64,000 nt of DNA, from the NCBI RefSeq assembly GCF_026339875.1, contig NZ_JAPEPZ010000001.1, forward strand, positions 7,068,001 to 7,132,000. Direction: 5' to 3'. The notes beneath the pieces were generated by a model. The model had not been told where the DNA came from. It ran no database searches and saw only the letters and a program-made list of their open reading frames with translations. The position numbers and the translations under genes were made by a program. Of the stretch, positions 28,911 to 37,472 are shown in pieces. Each line of letters starts with the position of its first letter. Within the stretch, counting starts at the first letter, position 1. This stretch comes from Streptomyces sp. NBC_01571. Lineage in GTDB: Bacteria > Actinomycetota > Actinomycetes > Streptomycetales > Streptomycetaceae.

Positions 28911-31154
28911 GTGACCCGTTCACGAAGACTTGCCGCACTGGCCCTCAGCGGGGCCGCAGCCCTGTCGTGCGCCGTGCTCACCGCGCCCGCGCCCGCGCAC
29001 GCCGCGCCGGCCGTCGACACACCCGTGGCCACCGTGCAGCTGAGCAGCACGCTGCCGACCGAGATCGACTACACCTGGGCGGGATCATCCGGGTTCCGCT
29101 ACCGGCTGCCCGAGAACTCGGGTGCGCTCCAGTGGGCCGACTACCCGGGTGTCACCCCGCCCGCGCACGCGGGCCCGGACGACCTGTCCACCGGCACCGA
29201 CGTCCTCACCACCGTCTCCGGCGCCACCGTGACCCAGCGGCACCGTTCCACCGGCGTGACCGCCACGGTCACCGTCCCGTCCGGCCAGACGTACCGGACC
29301 GCATCGGGCTGGAGCGTGCTCACCCAGGACGCCGCGGGTGCCCCGCACGTGCTGCGCGCCGCCGCCGACGGCACCACCACCGATCTTCCGGTGACCGGGC
29401 TCCCCGAGGGCGCCCAGCTCACCGGCACCTTCGTCACCGGCGGCTCGGTCCGCCGCCTCGCGGTCGTCTACACCCGCGACGGCGCCACCGACGTGGGGCT
29501 CGTGGACCTCGCGGACGGCACCTTCCGCACGTACCTCACCGGTGTCGGCACCTCGCCCCGGGTCGTCTTCAACGACCGCTGGCTGGTCGACGGCACCAGG
29601 GCGATCCGCGTGGACTCCGCCCCCGGCACCGCCCCCAGCACCATCACGGCGCCCTTCTTCGGCGAGGCGCAGGCCGTGGTGGGCGACCAACTCCTCGCCG
29701 CCAACGCCATGTTCCTGCCCGGCGGCACCACCCCCGAACTCACGGCCGTCTCGCTCACCGACAACACGGCCCGCACCCTGCTCGCCGACTCCAAGGGGTC
29801 CTACCTCGCCACCCCGGACGGCGGTGCCCTCGCCACCGCCGGACCGTCGAGCGTCGACTGGCACGTGTACCGCGTCGCCCCCGCCGAGGACGGCACCGCC
29901 GCCACCGGGAAGGCGCTCGACCTGCCCGCCTGGCAGGCCGCGCCGGACGGCATGACGCTCGCCGGGGGCGAGCTGCTGATGTACGGCAACACGACGCACA
30001 CCGGCGGCATCTACGGCTTCTACGGCATCCCGCTGGACACCGCCGGCAGGCCCACCGGCCTGCAGTCCCGCCGCGGCCCCACCCTCCAGGGCGCGACCTG
30101 CCCGGGCGGCGACGCCGCATGCCCGCAGCTCGAAGCACTGGGTGACGGCCGGGTGGCCTCGCTGTGGACCGACACCCAGGGCGAGGAGCACGTCCTGGCC
30201 GTCGGGCTCGACACGACCACCGTCGCCGACGCGCCCACCGGCGACGCGGGCGGCCGCATCGGCACCGGCACCGGGCGCTACGTCCTCTACAACGGCGGCA
30301 CCCCCGGCAGCCAGCGGGTCACCGACGTCCCCCGCGGTGCCACCGCCGGTGCGACCGCGCTCGACCGCACCCGCACCGCCGCCGCGGTCTGGGGCCAGCG
30401 CCTGTGGACCCCCGGCAGCACCCAGGGCACCGTCGTGGCGTACGACCTCAAGACCAAGAAGAACGTCGCCACCGTCGACACCGGCGCCCCCTGCGCGCCC
30501 AGCGAGATCCAGGCCGTCAACGCCTGGCTGTACTGGAGCTGCGGCACGGCCGGCCCCGCGGGCGTCTACGACCGTGCCACCAACCGCGCCATCACCGTCC
30601 CGGCCGGCCAGGCCCGCCTCGCCGACGGCTGTCTCGTCCGCGAGAACCGCACCACCCACGAACTGCTGCTCACCGACTTCCACGCCGGCACGGCGACCAC
30701 CCGGACCGTGGCCGTGCTGCCCGGCGCGGACCAGAACACCGGCGGCAGCACCGGCCGCTGGGCGGTCGACCGGTTCGGCGGCAACGTCGCCTACCTCACG
30801 GACAGACGTCAGGTGGCGATCGTCACGGCGGGCGTGCCGACCTCGGCGCTCGCCCAGATGGAGGCACAGACCGACCCGCAGCCGGGCGGCCCCACCACGG
30901 CGAACCCCTGGCGGCCCGTGTGGCAGCTGAACAAGCCCTCGACGTGGCGGCTGACCCTGAGCAACGCCTCCGGCACCGTCGTGCGCACGCTCACCGGTGC
31001 CTCCACCGCCGCCGCGGTCCGCCCCTCCTGGGACGCCCGTACCGACTCCGGCACCTTCGTACCGCCCGGCACCTACACCTGGAGACTGATCGCCGAGCCG
31101 CGCGACGGCCAGGGGGCCGCGCTCGCCCTGACCGGCACGACCACCGCCGGCTGA
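28911..31154 (+). CDS. Secreted beta-propeller-like protein with C-terminal FlgD-type Ig domain
   Basis: 747 residues from the GTG at 28911 (GGGGAGGGG just upstream). A Sec signal peptide (SRRLAALALSGAAALSCAVLTAPAPAHA) is followed by ~600 residues of repeated beta-strand blades (TYLTGVGTSPRVVFNDRWLVDGT, TRTLLADSKGSYLATPDGGALATAG, RYVLYNGGTPGSQRVTDVPRG) that read like a WD/TolB-type propeller. The final ~85 residues (WRLTLSNASGTVVRTLTG, SWDARTDSGTFVPPGTYTWRL) match the FlgD Ig-like fold seen in bacterial surface proteins. No catalytic motif is evident. It is a single gene behind the gltX terminator. Probable role: cell-surface or extracellular binding. Confidence 0.85.
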   Translation: MTRSRRLAALALSGAAALSCAVLTAPAPAHAAPAVDTPVATVQLSSTLPTEIDYTWAGSSGFRYRLPENSGALQWADYPGVTPPAHAGPDDLSTGTDVLTTVSGATVTQRHRSTGVTATVTVPSGQTYRTASGWSVLTQDAAGAPHVLRAAADGTTTDLPVTGLPEGAQLTGTFVTGGSVRRLAVVYTRDGATDVGLVDLADGTFRTYLTGVGTSPRVVFNDRWLVDGTRAIRVDSAPGTAPSTITAPFFGEAQAVVGDQLLAANAMFLPGGTTPELTAVSLTDNTARTLLADSKGSYLATPDGGALATAGPSSVDWHVYRVAPAEDGTAATGKALDLPAWQAAPDGMTLAGGELLMYGNTTHTGGIYGFYGIPLDTAGRPTGLQSRRGPTLQGATCPGGDAACPQLEALGDGRVASLWTDTQGEEHVLAVGLDTTTVADAPTGDAGGRIGTGTGRYVLYNGGTPGSQRVTDVPRGATAGATALDRTRTAAAVWGQRLWTPGSTQGTVVAYDLKTKKNVATVDTGAPCAPSEIQAVNAWLYWSCGTAGPAGVYDRATNRAITVPAGQARLADGCLVRENRTTHELLLTDFHAGTATTRTVAVLPGADQNTGGSTGRWAVDRFGGNVAYLTDRRQVAIVTAGVPTSALAQMEAQTDPQPGGPTTANPWRPVWQLNKPSTWRLTLSNASGTVVRTLTGASTAAAVRPSWDARTDSGTFVPPGTYTWRLIAEPRDGQGAALALTGTTTAG

Positions 31155-31190
31155 GGGACAACCGCCCGCACCCGGGGATACGGTCGGTGC

Positions 31191-31922
31191 ATGAGCATCG
31201 ACGCGGTGGTCTGGGACATCGACGACACGATCTTCGACTACACGGCCGCGGACCGGGCGGGCATGCGGAACCATCTGGCGGCCGAGGGCCTGCTCGGCGA
31301 CGCGTCCGTCGAGCAGGCCCTCGCGCGCTGGCGCGAGGTCACCGACGCGCAGTGGGCGCGGTTCTCGGCGGGCGAGACGGACTGGCAGGGCCAGCGCCGG
31401 GAACGGGTCAGGGTGTTCTTGGGGGAGTCGCTGAGCGACACCGAGGCCGACGCCTGGTTCGACCGCTACATCACGCACTACGAGTCCGCCTGGACCCTCT
31501 TCCCGGACGTCCTGCCCGTCCTGGACGACCTCGTCACCAGCCACCGACACGCGGTCCTGTCCAACTCCAGCCTTCTCGTACAGGACCGCAAGCTGCGCGT
31601 CCTCGGCGTGCACGACCGCTTCGAGGCGATCCTGTGCGCCGCCGAACTGGGCGTCTCCAAGCCCGCCGCGGCCGCCTTCCACGCGGCCTGCGAGGCCCTG
31701 GACCTGCCGCCGCACCGGGTCGCCTACGTCGGTGACCACCCGGAGATCGACGGACGGGGCGCCGCCGAGGCGGGCCTGCTCTCCGTCTGGATCGACCGTG
31801 ACGGCACTCACACCGCCGTCGGCGACCCGCGGACGGGTCCGCACCGGATCGTCTCGCTGGCCGAACTCCCCGCGGTCCTCCGCGTCGATACCCGTTTTGG
31901 AGCGCCGTCCACCTTCAGGTAA
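31191..31922 (+). CDS. HAD-superfamily hydrolase
   Basis: 243 residues. HAD motif I as VVWDIDDTIFD (nucleophile Asp and the Asp two positions on), motif II as HAVLSNSS, motif III Lys in ELGVSKPAAAAF, motif IV as YVGDHPEIDGRGAAEAG. The helical cap between motifs I and II puts it in the C1-cap phosphatase group, similar to phosphoglycolate or pyrimidine 5'-phosphatases. The substrate cannot be assigned. It follows the propeller gene by 36 bases and may share its transcript. Confidence 0.92.
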   Translation: MSIDAVVWDIDDTIFDYTAADRAGMRNHLAAEGLLGDASVEQALARWREVTDAQWARFSAGETDWQGQRRERVRVFLGESLSDTEADAWFDRYITHYESAWTLFPDVLPVLDDLVTSHRHAVLSNSSLLVQDRKLRVLGVHDRFEAILCAAELGVSKPAAAAFHAACEALDLPPHRVAYVGDHPEIDGRGAAEAGLLSVWIDRDGTHTAVGDPRTGPHRIVSLAELPAVLRVDTRFGAPSTFR

Positions 31923-32012
31923 TGTTCTTCCTGCGCCGCCGAGAGAAGGCCGAAAGGCCGGAGCTCGGAGGCGCAAGCTAAAACGAGATCCCAACAGGGG
32001 ATTGAGTTTCAG

Positions 32013-32084
32013 TGGCCTATGGTGTAATTGGCAGCACGACGGTTTCTGGTTCCGTTAGTCTAGGTTCGAGTCCTGGTAGGCCAG
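32013..32084 (+). tRNA. tRNA-Gln (anticodon CTG), copy 1
   Basis: 72 nt cloverleaf: acceptor TGGCCTA/TAGGCCA with discriminator G, D-arm GTGT/GCAC, anticodon arm ACGGT-TTCTGGT-TCCGT with CTG, T-arm CTAGG-TTCGAGT-CCTGG. There is a T-T mismatch at the 31-39 pair and a T-G pair in the D stem. CCA is not encoded. Confidence 0.95.
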
Positions 32085-32126
32085 CTCGCAGAGCTCATCT
32101 GCAAACGCGGAGATCAATTCCGCAAC

Positions 32127-32199
32127 GCCCCCGTTGTGTAGCGGCCTAGCACGCTGCCCTCTCACGGCAGTAGCGCCGGTTCGAATCCGGTCGGGGGTA
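32127..32199 (+). tRNA. tRNA-Glu (anticodon CTC), copy 1
   Basis: 73 nt: acceptor GCCCCCG/CGGGGGT, anticodon arm CTGCC-CTCTCAC-GGCAG with CTC, T-arm GCCGG-TTCGAAT-CCGGT. CCA is not encoded. Confidence 0.96.
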
Positions 32200-32261
32200 C
32201 AGATCCTTCCCAGGAAGGCAGTCAGGGTCGCACCCGCTGCCTCTCATGCAGGATCGCTAGG

Positions 32262-32334
32262 GCCCCCGTTGTGTAGCGGCCTAGCACGCTGCCCTCTCAC
32301 GGCAGTAGCGCCGGTTCGAATCCGGTCGGGGGTA
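32262..32334 (+). tRNA. tRNA-Glu (anticodon CTC), copy 2
   Basis: Identical over all 73 positions to copy 1. The spacer before it is unrelated to the other spacers. Confidence 0.96.
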
Positions 32335-32367
32335 CTGATCTAAACCATCTAATGGTCTAGACCACCA

Positions 32368-32439
32368 TGGGCTATGGTGTAATTGGCAACACTACGGTTT
32401 CTGGTACCGTCATTCTAGGTTCGAGTCCTGGTAGCCCAG
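32368..32439 (+). tRNA. tRNA-Gln (anticodon CTG), copy 2
   Basis: 72 nt. Acceptor TGGGCTA/TAGCCCA and anticodon arm ACGGT-TTCTGGT-ACCGT are fully paired; the acceptor differs from copy 1 by a compensated pair change. D-arm GTGT/ACAC is also perfect. Confidence 0.96.
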
Positions 32440-32468
32440 CTCGGATCTGCGGAAACGCAAGATCCAAG

Positions 32469-32541
32469 GCCCCCGTTGTGTAGCGGCCTAGCACGCCGCC
32501 CTCTCAAGGCGGTAGCGCCGGTTCGAATCCGGTCGGGGGTA
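32469..32541 (+). tRNA. tRNA-Glu (anticodon CTC), copy 3
   Basis: Same as copies 1 and 2 except for the anticodon arm, CCGCC-CTCTCAA-GGCGG: one compensated stem pair (T-A to C-G) and position 38 C to A. Confidence 0.96.
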
Positions 32542-32548
32542 CAAGAGT

Positions 32549-32582
32549 CCTACGGGCCTCCACTTCGGTGGGGGTCCGTAGG
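32549..32582 (+). terminator. Terminator of the tRNA array
   Basis: Outer stem CCTACGG/CCGTAGG and inner stem CCAC-TTCG-GTGG, a stable TTCG tetraloop hairpin, start seven bases after the last tRNA. Confidence 0.8.
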
Positions 32583-32643
32583 CGTTTCCCGGGCGGCCCC
32601 GGACCTCGTCGTACGGATCGACGAGCCCCGCCCGGACGGCCGC

Positions 32644-33288
32644 TCACTCGATGCCGTACCGCCGCGCCGACTCCTGCTCCTGCGCCAGCCGGTGCAGCGC
32701 CCGCAGCACCGGCTCGAAGAGCACGGCCGAGGCGACCGCGGTCTCCACCCGCTCAGCGTCGGACGTGTGCGTCTCCAGGTAGTCCAGGTCCCGCACGGCC
32801 ACCTGACGCATCAACTCCGCGTACGGCGTGAGGAGTTCGGCATCCCAGGAGTAGCCGAGCCGGATCAGCGTGGCCACCGCCGCCACCAGCGAGCGGTGCA
32901 CGGGGGAGAGCGGGGCGAGTTCCCGCGCGGTCTCCCAGCCCAGGTCCGCCAGCAGCCGGTCCACCTCGCGGCGCGCGGACCGGACGGCCGGGTCCTGGTC
33001 GTCCGGCTCGGGCTCCTGCGGCAGCGCCCACAGTGCCGCCCCCAGCCGGATCGTCGTGCCCAGGGACTCGTCGTCGACGTGCCCGAGGACCTCCCTGGCC
33101 GTGGCCACCGGCACCCGGCCCACCTGGATCAGCGCCCGCACCAGCCGCAGCCGGCGCAGATGACTCTCGTCGTAGTCCGCCGTCGTCGCGTTGACCTGGC
33201 GCCCGGGAGTCAACAGCCCTTCCCGCAGGTAGTACTTGATCGTCGCGGTGGACACTCCGCTCCGCTCGCTCAACTCCGCAAGCCGCAT
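32644..33288 (-). CDS. MerR-family transcriptional regulator
   Basis: 214 residues from the ATG at 33288 with AAGGA eight bases upstream. The N-terminal MerR helix-turn-helix is clear: MRLAELSERSGVSTATIKYYLREGLLTPGR, then YDESHLRRLRLVRALIQVGRVPVATAREVLGHVDD. The effector region is long, helical and lacks Cys metal ligands, so it is not a metal sensor; several Streptomyces MerR proteins of this type sense drugs or small molecules. It diverges from a DUF4188 gene with 81 bases between and a palindrome in the gap, so it very likely regulates both. Confidence 0.92.
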   Translation of the reverse strand: MRLAELSERSGVSTATIKYYLREGLLTPGRQVNATTADYDESHLRRLRLVRALIQVGRVPVATAREVLGHVDDESLGTTIRLGAALWALPQEPEPDDQDPAVRSARREVDRLLADLGWETARELAPLSPVHRSLVAAVATLIRLGYSWDAELLTPYAELMRQVAVRDLDYLETHTSDAERVETAVASAVLFEPVLRALHRLAQEQESARRYGIE

Positions 33289-33303
33289 CTCTTGCGTCCT
33301 TCC

Positions 33304-33324
33304 TTGGATGGCGCGACTATCCAA
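33304..33324. promoter_or_regulatory. Likely MerR operator between divergent genes
   Basis: TTGGAT (33304-33309) and its complement ATCCAA (33319-33324) are separated by nine bases; a partial third copy, GGATA, follows at 33338-33342. It sits 16 bases before the regulator start and 46 bases before the DUF4188 gene. Confidence 0.6.
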
Positions 33325-33369
33325 GCATGGCGCCATCGGATAGCGTCGCTCGCCAACGGAGGGGACGAG

Positions 33370-33921
33370 ATGTCCGGCACCCGCGTGACCGCAGGCCGTA
33401 CCACCGCAGCCGCCGAGGGGGACGTGGTCGTCCTGCTGATCGGTATGCGCGTCAACCACTTCTGGGCGGTGCACCAGTGGGTACCGGTGTTCCTCGCCAT
33501 GCTGCGCATGCTGCGGGGCCTGGAGAAGGAGCCCGGCCGAGGCCTCCTCGGCCGCATCCTGCTGACGGCGTCGCCGCGGACGTACTACGTCGTCCAGTAC
33601 TGGGAGTCCAAGGACAAGCTCTACGCGTACGCGTCGGCGCCCGACATGTTCCATCACCAGGCGTGGGCGATCATCAACCGCAAGGAGCGGGCGGGCGAGC
33701 TCCGGCAGCACGTGGGGCTCTGGCACGAGACGTACGTCGTGCCGGAGGGGTCGTACGAGTCGATCTACGCGGACATGCCGCCCTTCGGACTGGCCGCCGC
33801 GCACGGGGTCCTGCCGGTGGAGAAGCGGGGACGGCGGGGGGCCGACCGGTTCGCGCACCGGTCGCCCCGGGCCGAGGCGGGAGCGGAAGCGGGAGCGGAG
33901 GCCGGGGGAGGGGCGGGCTGA
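33370..33921 (+). CDS. DUF4188 family protein (monooxygenase-like fold)
   Basis: 183 residues from the ATG at 33370 (GGAGG nearby). The sequence VVVLLIGMRVNHFWAVHQWVPVFLAMLRMLRGLEKEPGRGLLG, YYVVQYWESKDKLYAYASAPDMFHHQAWAIINRK and HVGLWHETYVVPEGSYESIYADMPPFGLAAA is typical of DUF4188, a dimeric alpha/beta-barrel family related to small haem-type monooxygenases. No substrate is known. The C-terminus is a low-complexity EAGAEAGAEAGGGAG tail. Its divergent MerR partner suggests induction by a small molecule. Confidence 0.88.
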   Translation: MSGTRVTAGRTTAAAEGDVVVLLIGMRVNHFWAVHQWVPVFLAMLRMLRGLEKEPGRGLLGRILLTASPRTYYVVQYWESKDKLYAYASAPDMFHHQAWAIINRKERAGELRQHVGLWHETYVVPEGSYESIYADMPPFGLAAAHGVLPVEKRGRRGADRFAHRSPRAEAGAEAGAEAGGGAG

Positions 33922-33951
33922 CCGGACGGCGCGGGCCGGCTGCGGCGGGGT

Positions 33952-34169
33952 GCGCGGTTCCTCGCGCCCCTGGGGGTGCTGGTTGGTGGGCCCGTGCCGG
34001 GTCGTGTGTGGTTGAGCGCGCAGTTCCCCGCGCCCCTATGGGGGGGGTGGCGATGGGGCGGGCTGTGCCGGTTGTGCGTGGCTGGGTGCGCGGTTCTCGC
34101 GCTCCTGTGGGGCGCTGGTCGGTCGGACGGCGCGGGTTGTTCGTGTAGTTCCCCGTGCCCCTCGCGGGC
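33952..34169. repeat. Four diverged copies of a Streptomyces-type intergenic repeat
   Basis: Copies near 33952-33977, 34017-34047, 34087-34114 and 34143-34169 share the core GCGC(A/G)GTTCC(C)CGCGCCCCT followed by a G-run, and each can fold on itself (GCGC with GCGC, CCCC with GGGG). The stretch (33922-34251) has no gene. This is a short-repeat family scattered between Streptomyces genes, here as a local array. Confidence 0.75.
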
Positions 34170-34251
34170 GGTCGGGCCGGGGGGTCCCCGGGGGACGAGC
34201 CTGCCGCGGCGTTGAGACCGGCCCGCTCCCGTGACGTGTGCGGGGTGTGGG

Positions 34252-34968
34252 TCAGCCCGTGCGGCGCAGGGCCTCGGAGAGGCGGCCGGCGGCGTCGATG
34301 ACCGCCTGGGCGTGCATCCGGCCCGGGTGCCGGGTCAGACGCTCGATCGGCCCGGAGACCGAGACGGCGGCCACCACGCGGTTCGACGGTCCGCGCACCG
34401 GCGCGGAGACGGAGGCGACGCCCGGCTCGCGCTCGCCGATCGACTGGGCCCAGCCCCGGCGCCGTACGCCCGACAGCGCCGTCGCCGTGAAGCGGGCGCC
34501 CTGCAGACCGCGGTGCAGCCGCTCCGGCTCCTCCCAGGCCATCAGGATCTGGGCCGAGGACCCGGCCTTCATGGTGAGCGTGGAGCCGACCGGGACCGTG
34601 TCCCGAAGGCCGGACAGGCGCTCGGCCGCGGCGACACAGATACGCATGTCGCCCTGGCGGCGGTAGAGCTGGGCGCTCTCGCCCGTGATGTCGCGCAGGT
34701 GCGTGAGCACCGGGCCCGCCGTGGCGAGCAGGCGGTCCTCACCCGCGGCCGCGGCCAGCTCGGAGAGGCGGGGGCCGAGGATGAAACGCCCCTGCATGTC
34801 GCGCGCCACCATCCGGTGGTGTTCCAGCGCCACGGCGAGACGATGTGCCGTGGGTCGTGCCAGTCCGGTCGCCGCGACCAGGCCCGCGAGGGTGGCCGGA
34901 CCGGACTCCAGAGCGCTCAGGACAAGGGCTGCCTTGTCCAGAACGCCGACGCCGCTACTGTTGTCCAT
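34252..34968 (-). CDS. ndgR: IclR-family regulator NdgR
   Basis: 238 residues from the ATG at 34968. N-terminal winged helix (LDKAALVLSALESGPATLAGLVAATGLARPTAHRLAVAL), then the IclR effector domain (GRFILGPRLSELA, RRQGDMRICVAAAERLSGLRDTVPVGSTLTMKAGSSAQILMAWEEPER, GWAQSIGEREPGVASVSAPV, PVRGPSNRVVAAVSVSGP). NdgR is the conserved actinobacterial regulator of leucine and other amino-acid genes, known to act on the adjacent leuCD promoter. Divergent placement from leuC with 190 bases between is the classic arrangement and supports the name. Confidence 0.93.
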   Translation of the reverse strand: MDNSSGVGVLDKAALVLSALESGPATLAGLVAATGLARPTAHRLAVALEHHRMVARDMQGRFILGPRLSELAAAAGEDRLLATAGPVLTHLRDITGESAQLYRRQGDMRICVAAAERLSGLRDTVPVGSTLTMKAGSSAQILMAWEEPERLHRGLQGARFTATALSGVRRRGWAQSIGEREPGVASVSAPVRGPSNRVVAAVSVSGPIERLTRHPGRMHAQAVIDAAGRLSEALRRTG

Positions 34969-35158
34969 GAAACGATACTCGCGTCTCACTCTGTGAAACG
35001 CAAGTTCAATTTTCGGTGGAACGCGCCACCCTTGTAGACACAGCGGCCCGCGGACCAACGGGCCTGGCGGACGACGTCCGGACGAGGGGTACGAACGTCT
35101 GCCGCACCGGAAATCTCTAGTTGGGCCGGCGCCACACAAGCCGGCCGGAGGGAAAGCG
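34969..35158. promoter_or_regulatory. ndgR-leuC divergent promoter region
   Basis: TGAAACG occurs at 34968-34974 and again at 34994-35000, 26 bases apart, flanking a GTCTCACTCTGTG stretch; these are candidate NdgR contacts. An AT-rich stretch (TTCAATTTTCGG, 35005-35016) and TAGACA (35035-35040) could serve leuC transcription. A GGCCGGC/GCCGGCC hairpin (about 35126-35148) lies just before the leuC ribosome site GGAGG. Confidence 0.55.
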
Positions 35159-36586
35159 ATGGGTAGGACACTCGCGGAGAAGGTCTGGGACGACCATGTC
35201 GTCCGGCGCGCCGAGGGCGAGCCCGACCTCCTCTTCATCGATCTGCACCTGCTGCACGAGGTGACCAGCCCCCAGGCCTTCGACGGCCTGCGTCAGGCGG
35301 GACGCCCCGTGCGCCGTCTCGACCTCACCATCGCCACCGAGGATCACAACACCCCGACCCTCGACATCGACAAGCCCATCGCGGACCCGGTCTCCCGGGT
35401 CCAGCTGGAGACGCTGCGCAAGAACGCGGCCGAGTTCGGTGTGCGCCTGCACTCCCTGGGCGACGTCGAGCAGGGTGTCGTCCACGTCGTGGGACCGCAG
35501 CTGGGCCTGACCCAGCCGGGCACCACCGTGGTCTGCGGCGACTCGCACACCTCCACGCACGGCGCCTTCGGCGCGCTGGCGTTCGGCATCGGCACCTCGC
35601 AGGTCGAGCACGTGCTGGCCACCCAGACGCTGCCGCTGGCCCGCCCCAAGACCATGGCCATCACGGTCGACGGCGAACTGCCCGAGGGCGTCACCGCCAA
35701 GGACCTGATCCTGGCGATCATCGCCCGGATCGGCACCGGCGGCGGCCAGGGCTACATCCTGGAATACCGCGGCTCCGCCATCGAGAAGCTCTCGATGGAG
35801 GCCCGGATGACCATCTGCAACATGTCGATCGAGGCCGGCGCCCGCGCGGGCATGATCGCCCCCGACGAGACGACCTTCGCCTACCTGCGGGGACGCGCCC
35901 ACGCGCCCGAGGGCGAGGACTGGGACGCGGCGGTCGCGTACTGGAAGACGCTGAAGACGGACGAGGACGCGGTCTTCGACGCCGAGGTCGTCATCGACGG
36001 TCCCTCGCTGGCCCCGTTCGTCACCTGGGGAACCAACCCCGGTCAGGGCGCGCCGCTTTCGGCGTCCGTCCCCGACCCGGCTTCGTACGAAGACGCTTCG
36101 GACCGCCTGGCCGCCGAAAAGGCCCTGGAATACATGGGGTTGACCGCCGGACAGCCGCTGCGCGACATCGAGGTCGACACCGTCTTCGTAGGTTCGTGCA
36201 CCAACGGTCGCATCGAGGACCTGCGGGCCGCCGCCGCGATCGTCGAGGGCCGCAAAGTCGCCGAGGGCGTACGGATGCTGGTGGTCCCCGGCTCGGCGCG
36301 GGTCGGTCTGCAGGCCGTCTCCGAGGGCCTGGACGTGGTCTTCAAGGAGGCCGGCGCCGAATGGCGGCACGCGGGCTGCTCGATGTGTCTGGGCATGAAC
36401 CCCGACCAGCTGGCCCCCGGTGAGCGCTCCGCGTCCACCTCCAACCGCAACTTCGAGGGCAGGCAGGGCAAGGGCGGCCGTACGCACCTGGTCTCCCCGC
36501 AGGTCGCCGCCGCCACCGCCGTGCTGGGCCATCTGGCCTCCCCGGCCGACCTGTCCGACGCCCGTACGCCCGCTGGAGTCCGATAA
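35159..36586 (+). CDS. leuC: 3-isopropylmalate dehydratase large subunit
   Basis: 475 residues, aconitase superfamily. With LeuD it isomerises 2-isopropylmalate to 3-isopropylmalate for leucine, and can do the same with citramalate for the CimA route. The three [4Fe-4S] ligands are present: Cys347 in FVGSCTNGR, and Cys407 and Cys410 in GCSMCLGMN. Other motifs: [89 protein letters not shown] with GGAGG seven bases upstream. leuD follows after three bases; both are controlled from the ndgR side. Confidence 0.97.
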   Translation: MGRTLAEKVWDDHVVRRAEGEPDLLFIDLHLLHEVTSPQAFDGLRQAGRPVRRLDLTIATEDHNTPTLDIDKPIADPVSRVQLETLRKNAAEFGVRLHSLGDVEQGVVHVVGPQLGLTQPGTTVVCGDSHTSTHGAFGALAFGIGTSQVEHVLATQTLPLARPKTMAITVDGELPEGVTAKDLILAIIARIGTGGGQGYILEYRGSAIEKLSMEARMTICNMSIEAGARAGMIAPDETTFAYLRGRAHAPEGEDWDAAVAYWKTLKTDEDAVFDAEVVIDGPSLAPFVTWGTNPGQGAPLSASVPDPASYEDASDRLAAEKALEYMGLTAGQPLRDIEVDTVFVGSCTNGRIEDLRAAAAIVEGRKVAEGVRMLVVPGSARVGLQAVSEGLDVVFKEAGAEWRHAGCSMCLGMNPDQLAPGERSASTSNRNFEGRQGKGGRTHLVSPQVAAATAVLGHLASPADLSDARTPAGVR

Positions 36587-36589
36587 GCC

Positions 36590-37183
36590 ATGGAAGCATT
36601 CACCACGCACACCGGCCGGGCCGTCCCGCTGCGCCGCAGTAACGTCGACACCGACCAGATCATCCCCGCCCACTGGCTCAAGAAGGTGACCAGGGACGGC
36701 TTCGAGGACGGGCTCTTCGAGGCCTGGCGCAAGGACTCGTCCTTCATCCTCAACCAGCCCGAGCGCAAGGGCGCCACGGTCCTGGTCGCCGGCCCGGACT
36801 TCGGTACCGGCTCCTCGCGCGAGCACGCCGTCTGGGCGCTGCAGAACTACGGCTTCAAGGCCGTCGTCTCGTCCCGCTTCGCGGACATCTTCCGGGGCAA
36901 CTCGCTCAAGAACGGCCTGCTCACGGTGGTTCTGGAGCAGAAGACCGTGGACGCGCTGCAGGAACTCACCGAGAAGGACCCGCAGGCCGAGATCACGGTC
37001 GACCTGGAGGCCCGTGAGGTACGCGCCGAGGGCATTACCGCGGCCTTCGAGCTCGACGAGAACGCCCGCTGGCGGCTGCTGAACGGCCTGGACGACATCT
37101 CCATCACCCTCCAGAACGAGGGCGACATCGCGGAGTACGAGGCCAAGCGGCCGTCGTACAAGCCGAAGACGCTCCAGGTCTGA
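36590..37183 (+). CDS. leuD: 3-isopropylmalate dehydratase small subunit
   Basis: 197 residues: the swivelling domain that closes over the LeuC iron-sulfur site. Seen: [42 protein letters not shown] (substrate loop), [24 protein letters not shown]. It starts three bases after leuC with no separate ribosome site, so it depends on coupled translation. A 12-bp hairpin closes the operon. Confidence 0.97.
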   Translation: MEAFTTHTGRAVPLRRSNVDTDQIIPAHWLKKVTRDGFEDGLFEAWRKDSSFILNQPERKGATVLVAGPDFGTGSSREHAVWALQNYGFKAVVSSRFADIFRGNSLKNGLLTVVLEQKTVDALQELTEKDPQAEITVDLEAREVRAEGITAAFELDENARWRLLNGLDDISITLQNEGDIAEYEAKRPSYKPKTLQV

Positions 37184-37251
37184 CACGCGGCGGGCCGCGC
37201 GACCCGTCGCGCGGCCGTCGCACAGCTGATTTCAGCCACCGCAACACCCCT

Positions 37252-37285
37252 CTGTACCCCCAATCGTGGACGGTTGGGGGTACAG
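37252..37285 (+). terminator. Hairpin after leuD
   Basis: CTGTACCCCCAA (37252-37263) and its perfect complement (37274-37285) flank a ten-base loop. Flanking CACAGCTG (37220-37227) and CAGCTGTG can extend the pairing. It lies 68 bases after leuD and before the 76-residue gene, so it could be a terminator or an operator for the latter. Confidence 0.6.
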
Positions 37286-37472
37286 CTGTGTCGGCCCCCG
37301 GAAGGCCTCCGCGCGCCGTCTCGATTGCCTCCAACTACCCCATTTACAAAGGGAATTGCCTGGGTACGCGGCTCTTGCGGCCGTGGCCTCCGGAGGCGTC
37401 CAGGACCCCCTCGGGGCGCGGCAGTTACCCCCTGGGCAGGCGACAACTCGCCCCAGATGGCACAATCTGTGC

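Noticed and set aside
32013-32541. tRNA array as an integration site for a mobile element
   Set aside because: No integrase, excisionase or duplicated tRNA 3' end lies nearby; flanking genes are ordinary chromosomal genes.
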